This document shows positions 61,523 through 64,000 of a stretch of 64,000 nucleotides of DNA, piece by piece (position 1 is the first letter of the stretch; the number at the start of each line of letters is the position of its first letter). The stretch covers positions 4,100,300 through 4,164,299 of the forward strand of contig NZ_CP150634.1 of the NCBI RefSeq assembly GCF_038051925.1. The letters run 5' to 3'. The notes beneath the pieces were generated by a model. It was not told the origin of the DNA and did not search any database. It saw only the letters and a program-made list of their open reading frames with translations. Source of the stretch: Methylotuvimicrobium sp. KM2 (GTDB lineage Bacteria > Pseudomonadota > Gammaproteobacteria > Methylococcales > Methylomonadaceae). A program made the position numbers and the translations under genes.

Positions 61523-63168
61523 TAGACCTTGGATTCGTTCACGGCAGACATTTTTTCCAATTGCATCAACATATTCCCGATTTTATCCGGATTAACGCCA
61601 TATTTAGCGGCTTTTTTGATCAAGTCCTGAGCCCTTGCAAATTTGTGTTGATTAAATCCCGACTTTTTCAAATCATAAATCAAAATCTTGATCATATTGA
61701 TCATGATCGTTTTGTTTTCGGGCATAATCTCGGCCGCTTCTTCAAAAACCCGCATCGCTTCCAATAGCTTCCCTCGCTTGAACAAATCCACTCCTTTGTT
61801 ATTGATTTCGATCAGGGCCTGCTTGATCGGTGCAATCAATGCATCCGCATGATGCTCGCTAACGATACTACCCAACATAGTCTTGACGTTGCCGATAAAA
61901 TGTTCGTCATCGATATTATTCTTGATCAATTGATCCAGTATCGCTTTCGCCGATTCATTATTTCCTTTTAAATAATGCGCCTTAACGACATCCATGCGCA
62001 AATCATTCGGAATTTTATCGCCCAACTTTTCGCACAACGCCTGTGCTGTCCGATAAGCCTGCTCCGACATTTCTTCATCGCCGATTTGCTGGTAGACTTC
62101 GGTCTCCAATGCCGCCGCTCGAAGTTCTGCCTCCGGATCATTGATATACTGTTTGCGCATGTCTTTCAGCGTATTCAGCGCTGCAGCGCTATTATTGGTC
62201 TTCGAATAAACTTTGGCCAACCCGGAAAAATCCCCGGATGACTTGTGAACGGAGTTTTTGCCTAAATTGACCGCCGATAAATAAGCCTTTTCGGCGATTT
62301 CCAAATGCCCCGTTTTATCGGCTAAAGCCGCTAATTTCTTATGCCGCAAAATAGCCTGCGGTGAAATCTTGGTCGCCTTATCTAACGCGGCTTGCGCGGT
62401 TAGATAATCGCCGCTCGCTTCATGAGCTTTGGCTAACCAGTCATAAGCCTCCAACATCATCGGCTGACTGTCGATTAAGTTTTGAAAAACTTCAACGGCC
62501 GATTCGTAGTCGCCTTGCAAATAAGCGATAATTCCCAACCCCAGACGCGCCCAATTAAGCTCTCGCGCGGCCAACACTTCGCGGTAAATACTTTCCGCTT
62601 TTTTAAAATCGCCGGTATTAACAGCCAATTCGGCACGAATTTTCTGCAAATGCAAATGCATTTTCCGGTTGCCTTCTTGGAGCTTGCTATCGCAATACTG
62701 GATCGCCAGACTATAATTATCGGCCTCGATTGCCTGTTCTATATCGGCGAAAAACTCTTTTTTAGTTTGATTTCTTTCCAGCCGCATCAGTAATTGCTGA
62801 CCGTTAAAAGGCTTAGTCAAATACTCGTCAGGCTTACTTTCCATAGCCCCCAAGACCATACTTTGATTTTGTTCCGCCGTTACCATAATAAAGGTGGAGC
62901 TGTAAGGTAACAATTTACGAAACCTGGCTTCTTCTAATACTTGCTGTCCGTTCTTCCCCTCGCCTAAGTTGTAATCGCACAACACGACATCGAAACGCTC
63001 CCTTTTCATCGCAGCAATCGCATTTAGACCATTGGCAGCTTCGACGATATGCTGCACATCGAGCGTATACAGCAATTCGCGTATCGCTTTACGCATATTG
63101 GCCAGATCTTCGACGATCAGAAATTTTTTGGACTTTAGATTTAGATTCATGAAAGCAATTTTAACCAT
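61522..63168 (-). CDS. Response regulator with C-terminal TPR array
   Basis: The 548-residue protein has a receiver domain (about residues 14-135) with the acidic pair E20-D21, phospho-acceptor D65 in VVLCDYNLGEG, T97 and K119 (YLTKP). Its C-terminal part (about 150-535) consists of tetratricopeptide-like repeats instead of a DNA-binding or enzymatic output. It may act by protein-protein contact. It is translationally coupled to the small histidine kinase. A second ATG at 63150 is possible. Confidence 0.88.
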   Translation of the reverse strand: MVKIAFMNLNLKSKKFLIVEDLANMRKAIRELLYTLDVQHIVEAANGLNAIAAMKRERFDVVLCDYNLGEGKNGQQVLEEARFRKLLPYSSTFIMVTAEQNQSMVLGAMESKPDEYLTKPFNGQQLLMRLERNQTKKEFFADIEQAIEADNYSLAIQYCDSKLQEGNRKMHLHLQKIRAELAVNTGDFKKAESIYREVLAARELNWARLGLGIIAYLQGDYESAVEVFQNLIDSQPMMLEAYDWLAKAHEASGDYLTAQAALDKATKISPQAILRHKKLAALADKTGHLEIAEKAYLSAVNLGKNSVHKSSGDFSGLAKVYSKTNNSAAALNTLKDMRKQYINDPEAELRAAALETEVYQQIGDEEMSEQAYRTAQALCEKLGDKIPNDLRMDVVKAHYLKGNNESAKAILDQLIKNNIDDEHFIGNVKTMLGSIVSEHHADALIAPIKQALIEINNKGVDLFKRGKLLEAMRVFEEAAEIMPENKTIMINMIKILIYDLKKSGFNQHKFARAQDLIKKAAKYGVNPDKIGNMLMQLEKMSAVNESKV

Positions 63169-63193
63169 AGTTTCTAAAGTGTCTAGCTCATGA

Positions 63194-63221
63194 CTTGAAA
63201 ATAATCAAAGCGCCCCCACAT
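63194..63221 (+). promoter_or_regulatory. sigma32 (heat-shock) promoter of htpG
   Basis: CTTGAA (63194-63199) and CCCCACAT (63214-63221) match the sigma32 -35 and -10 consensus (CTTGAA and CCCCATNT, one mismatch in the second) with 14 bases between, inside the usual range. Transcription would begin near 63228, about 36 bases before the htpG ATG. Confidence 0.75.
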
Positions 63222-63263
63222 CGAATGCAAATTTCTTTTGAATCGATAAGAGGACACTCAAGC

Positions 63264-64000
63264 ATGACCGTTGAAGCAAAAAAAGAAACCTTAGGCTTTG
63301 AAACCGAAGTCAAACACTTGCTACACCTGATGATTCATTCCTTGTACAGCAACAAGGAAATATTTTTACGCGAACTCATCTCCAACGCCTCCGACGCCGC
63401 CGACAAACTGCGTTTTGAAGCCTTATCCAACGACGGACTCTACGAAGGCGACAGCGAATTGAAAATTCGGCTAGAATTCGACAAGGATAAACGCACGATC
63501 ACCGTCATCGACAACGGCATCGGCATGAGCCGTCAAGAAGTTCAAGAACACATCGGCACGATAGCCAAATCCGGCACCAAACAATTCTTCGAATCATTGA
63601 CCGGCGACCAAGCCAAAGACAGCGAGCTAATCGGCCAATTCGGCGTCGGCTTTTATTCGTCGTTCATCGTCGCGGACAAAGTCACGTTGAAAACTCGTAA
63701 AGCCGGTGCTTCTCATGAAGAGGGCGTGCTTTGGGAATCCTCCGGCGAAGGCGAATACACGCTGGAATCGATCGACAAACCGCAGCGCGGCACAGAAATC
63801 GTTCTGCATCTGAAAGAAGGCGAGGACGAATTTCTCGACGACTGGCGTCTGCGCTCTATCGTGCGCAAATATTCCGACCACATCTCATTACCGATCGTAA
63901 TGGACAAGGAAATTCCGGCCGAAACCGACGATGAAGGCAACGAAACCGCGCCGGCACGCATTGAGGAAGAAACGGTCAACAGCGCATCGGCCTTATGGAC
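63264..64000 (+). CDS. htpG: Chaperone HtpG (Hsp90), N-terminal part cut by window edge
   Basis: The frame from ATG 63264 gives about 245 residues before the edge. The ATP-binding GHKL domain is present: [18 protein letters not shown] (magnesium-binding Asn), [23 protein letters not shown] and [19 protein letters not shown]. It is the bacterial Hsp90, a dimeric ATP-driven chaperone. AAGAGGAC upstream serves as ribosome site. It is transcribed away from the response-regulator gene. Confidence 0.97.
   Translation, partial: MTVEAKKETLGFETEVKHLLHLMIHSLYSNKEIFLRELISNASDAADKLRFEALSNDGLYEGDSELKIRLEFDKDKRTITVIDNGIGMSRQEVQEHIGTIAKSGTKQFFESLTGDQAKDSELIGQFGVGFYSSFIVADKVTLKTRKAGASHEEGVLWESSGEGEYTLESIDKPQRGTEIVLHLKEGEDEFLDDWRLRSIVRKYSDHISLPIVMDKEIPAETDDEGNETAPARIEEETVNSASALW

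Overview
The window is a chromosomal segment of a gammaproteobacterium with moderate GC content. Gene order, the long L25/CTC protein, the indirect tRNA amidation genes (gatCAB), a stand-alone thiosulfohydrolase (soxB), a TIGR04073-type exosortase-associated protein and very abundant small interspersed repeats together suggest a Methylococcales methanotroph (Methylomicrobium/Methylotuvimicrobium-like). That placement is inference; no methane-oxidation gene lies in the window.

Positions 1-25,060 read almost entirely leftward and hold the translation/transcription superoperon. In transcription order it starts with a tRNA(Tyr-Gly-Thr)-tuf-tRNA(Trp)-secE-nusG-rplKAJL-rpoBC block, which carries a sigma70-type promoter in front of tRNA-Tyr, a terminator-like hairpin between nusG and rplK, an L10 leader before rplJ and an attenuator hairpin between rplL and rpoB. 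It continues with rpsL-rpsG-fusA-tuf joined directly to the S10 operon (rpsJ-rplC-rplD-rplW-rplB...), which runs off the left edge. Upstream of this block on the same strand lies the lipoprotein/isoprenoid/PRPP cluster: TPR lipoprotein-lolB-ispE-tRNA(Gln)-prs-rplY.

Positions 25,587-29,233 hold a rightward hemA-prfA-prmC-JAMM peptidase operon, followed by leftward gatCAB (33,896-30,067) with a Uma2-family gene inserted between gatA and gatB and another downstream. Positions 34,993-46,378 carry the rightward rod-shape/peptidoglycan and lipoate cluster: mreB, mreC, mreD, mrdA (PBP2), rodA, mltB, dacA, a D-amino-acid aminotransferase, the DUF493 gene, lipB and lipA. The rlpA gene normally found next to mltB is absent, and MltB instead carries a C-terminal SPOR-like domain. 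Then follow tex, a TIGR04073-like exported protein, leftward soxB, rightward lnt and an HD-GYP phosphodiesterase, leftward parA-like and zinc-ribbon genes, rightward leuS-lptE-holA, a leftward response regulator-TPR/histidine-kinase pair, and the start of htpG behind a clear sigma32-type promoter.

The most unusual content is non-coding. Nearly every gap between conserved operons holds MITE-like elements. At least three families with different terminal inverted repeats share a common GC-rich core, and a separate 64-65 bp palindromic element has inserted into that core at the same GTGAA motif in two different families. In one case a 4-bp target duplication is visible and an empty-site copy is present in the window. 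A second palindrome family occupies GTGAAT sites as well. Some copies sit exactly on gene boundaries: one contributes the stop codon of lptE and lies immediately before the non-ATG start of holA; another starts two bases after the mltB stop.
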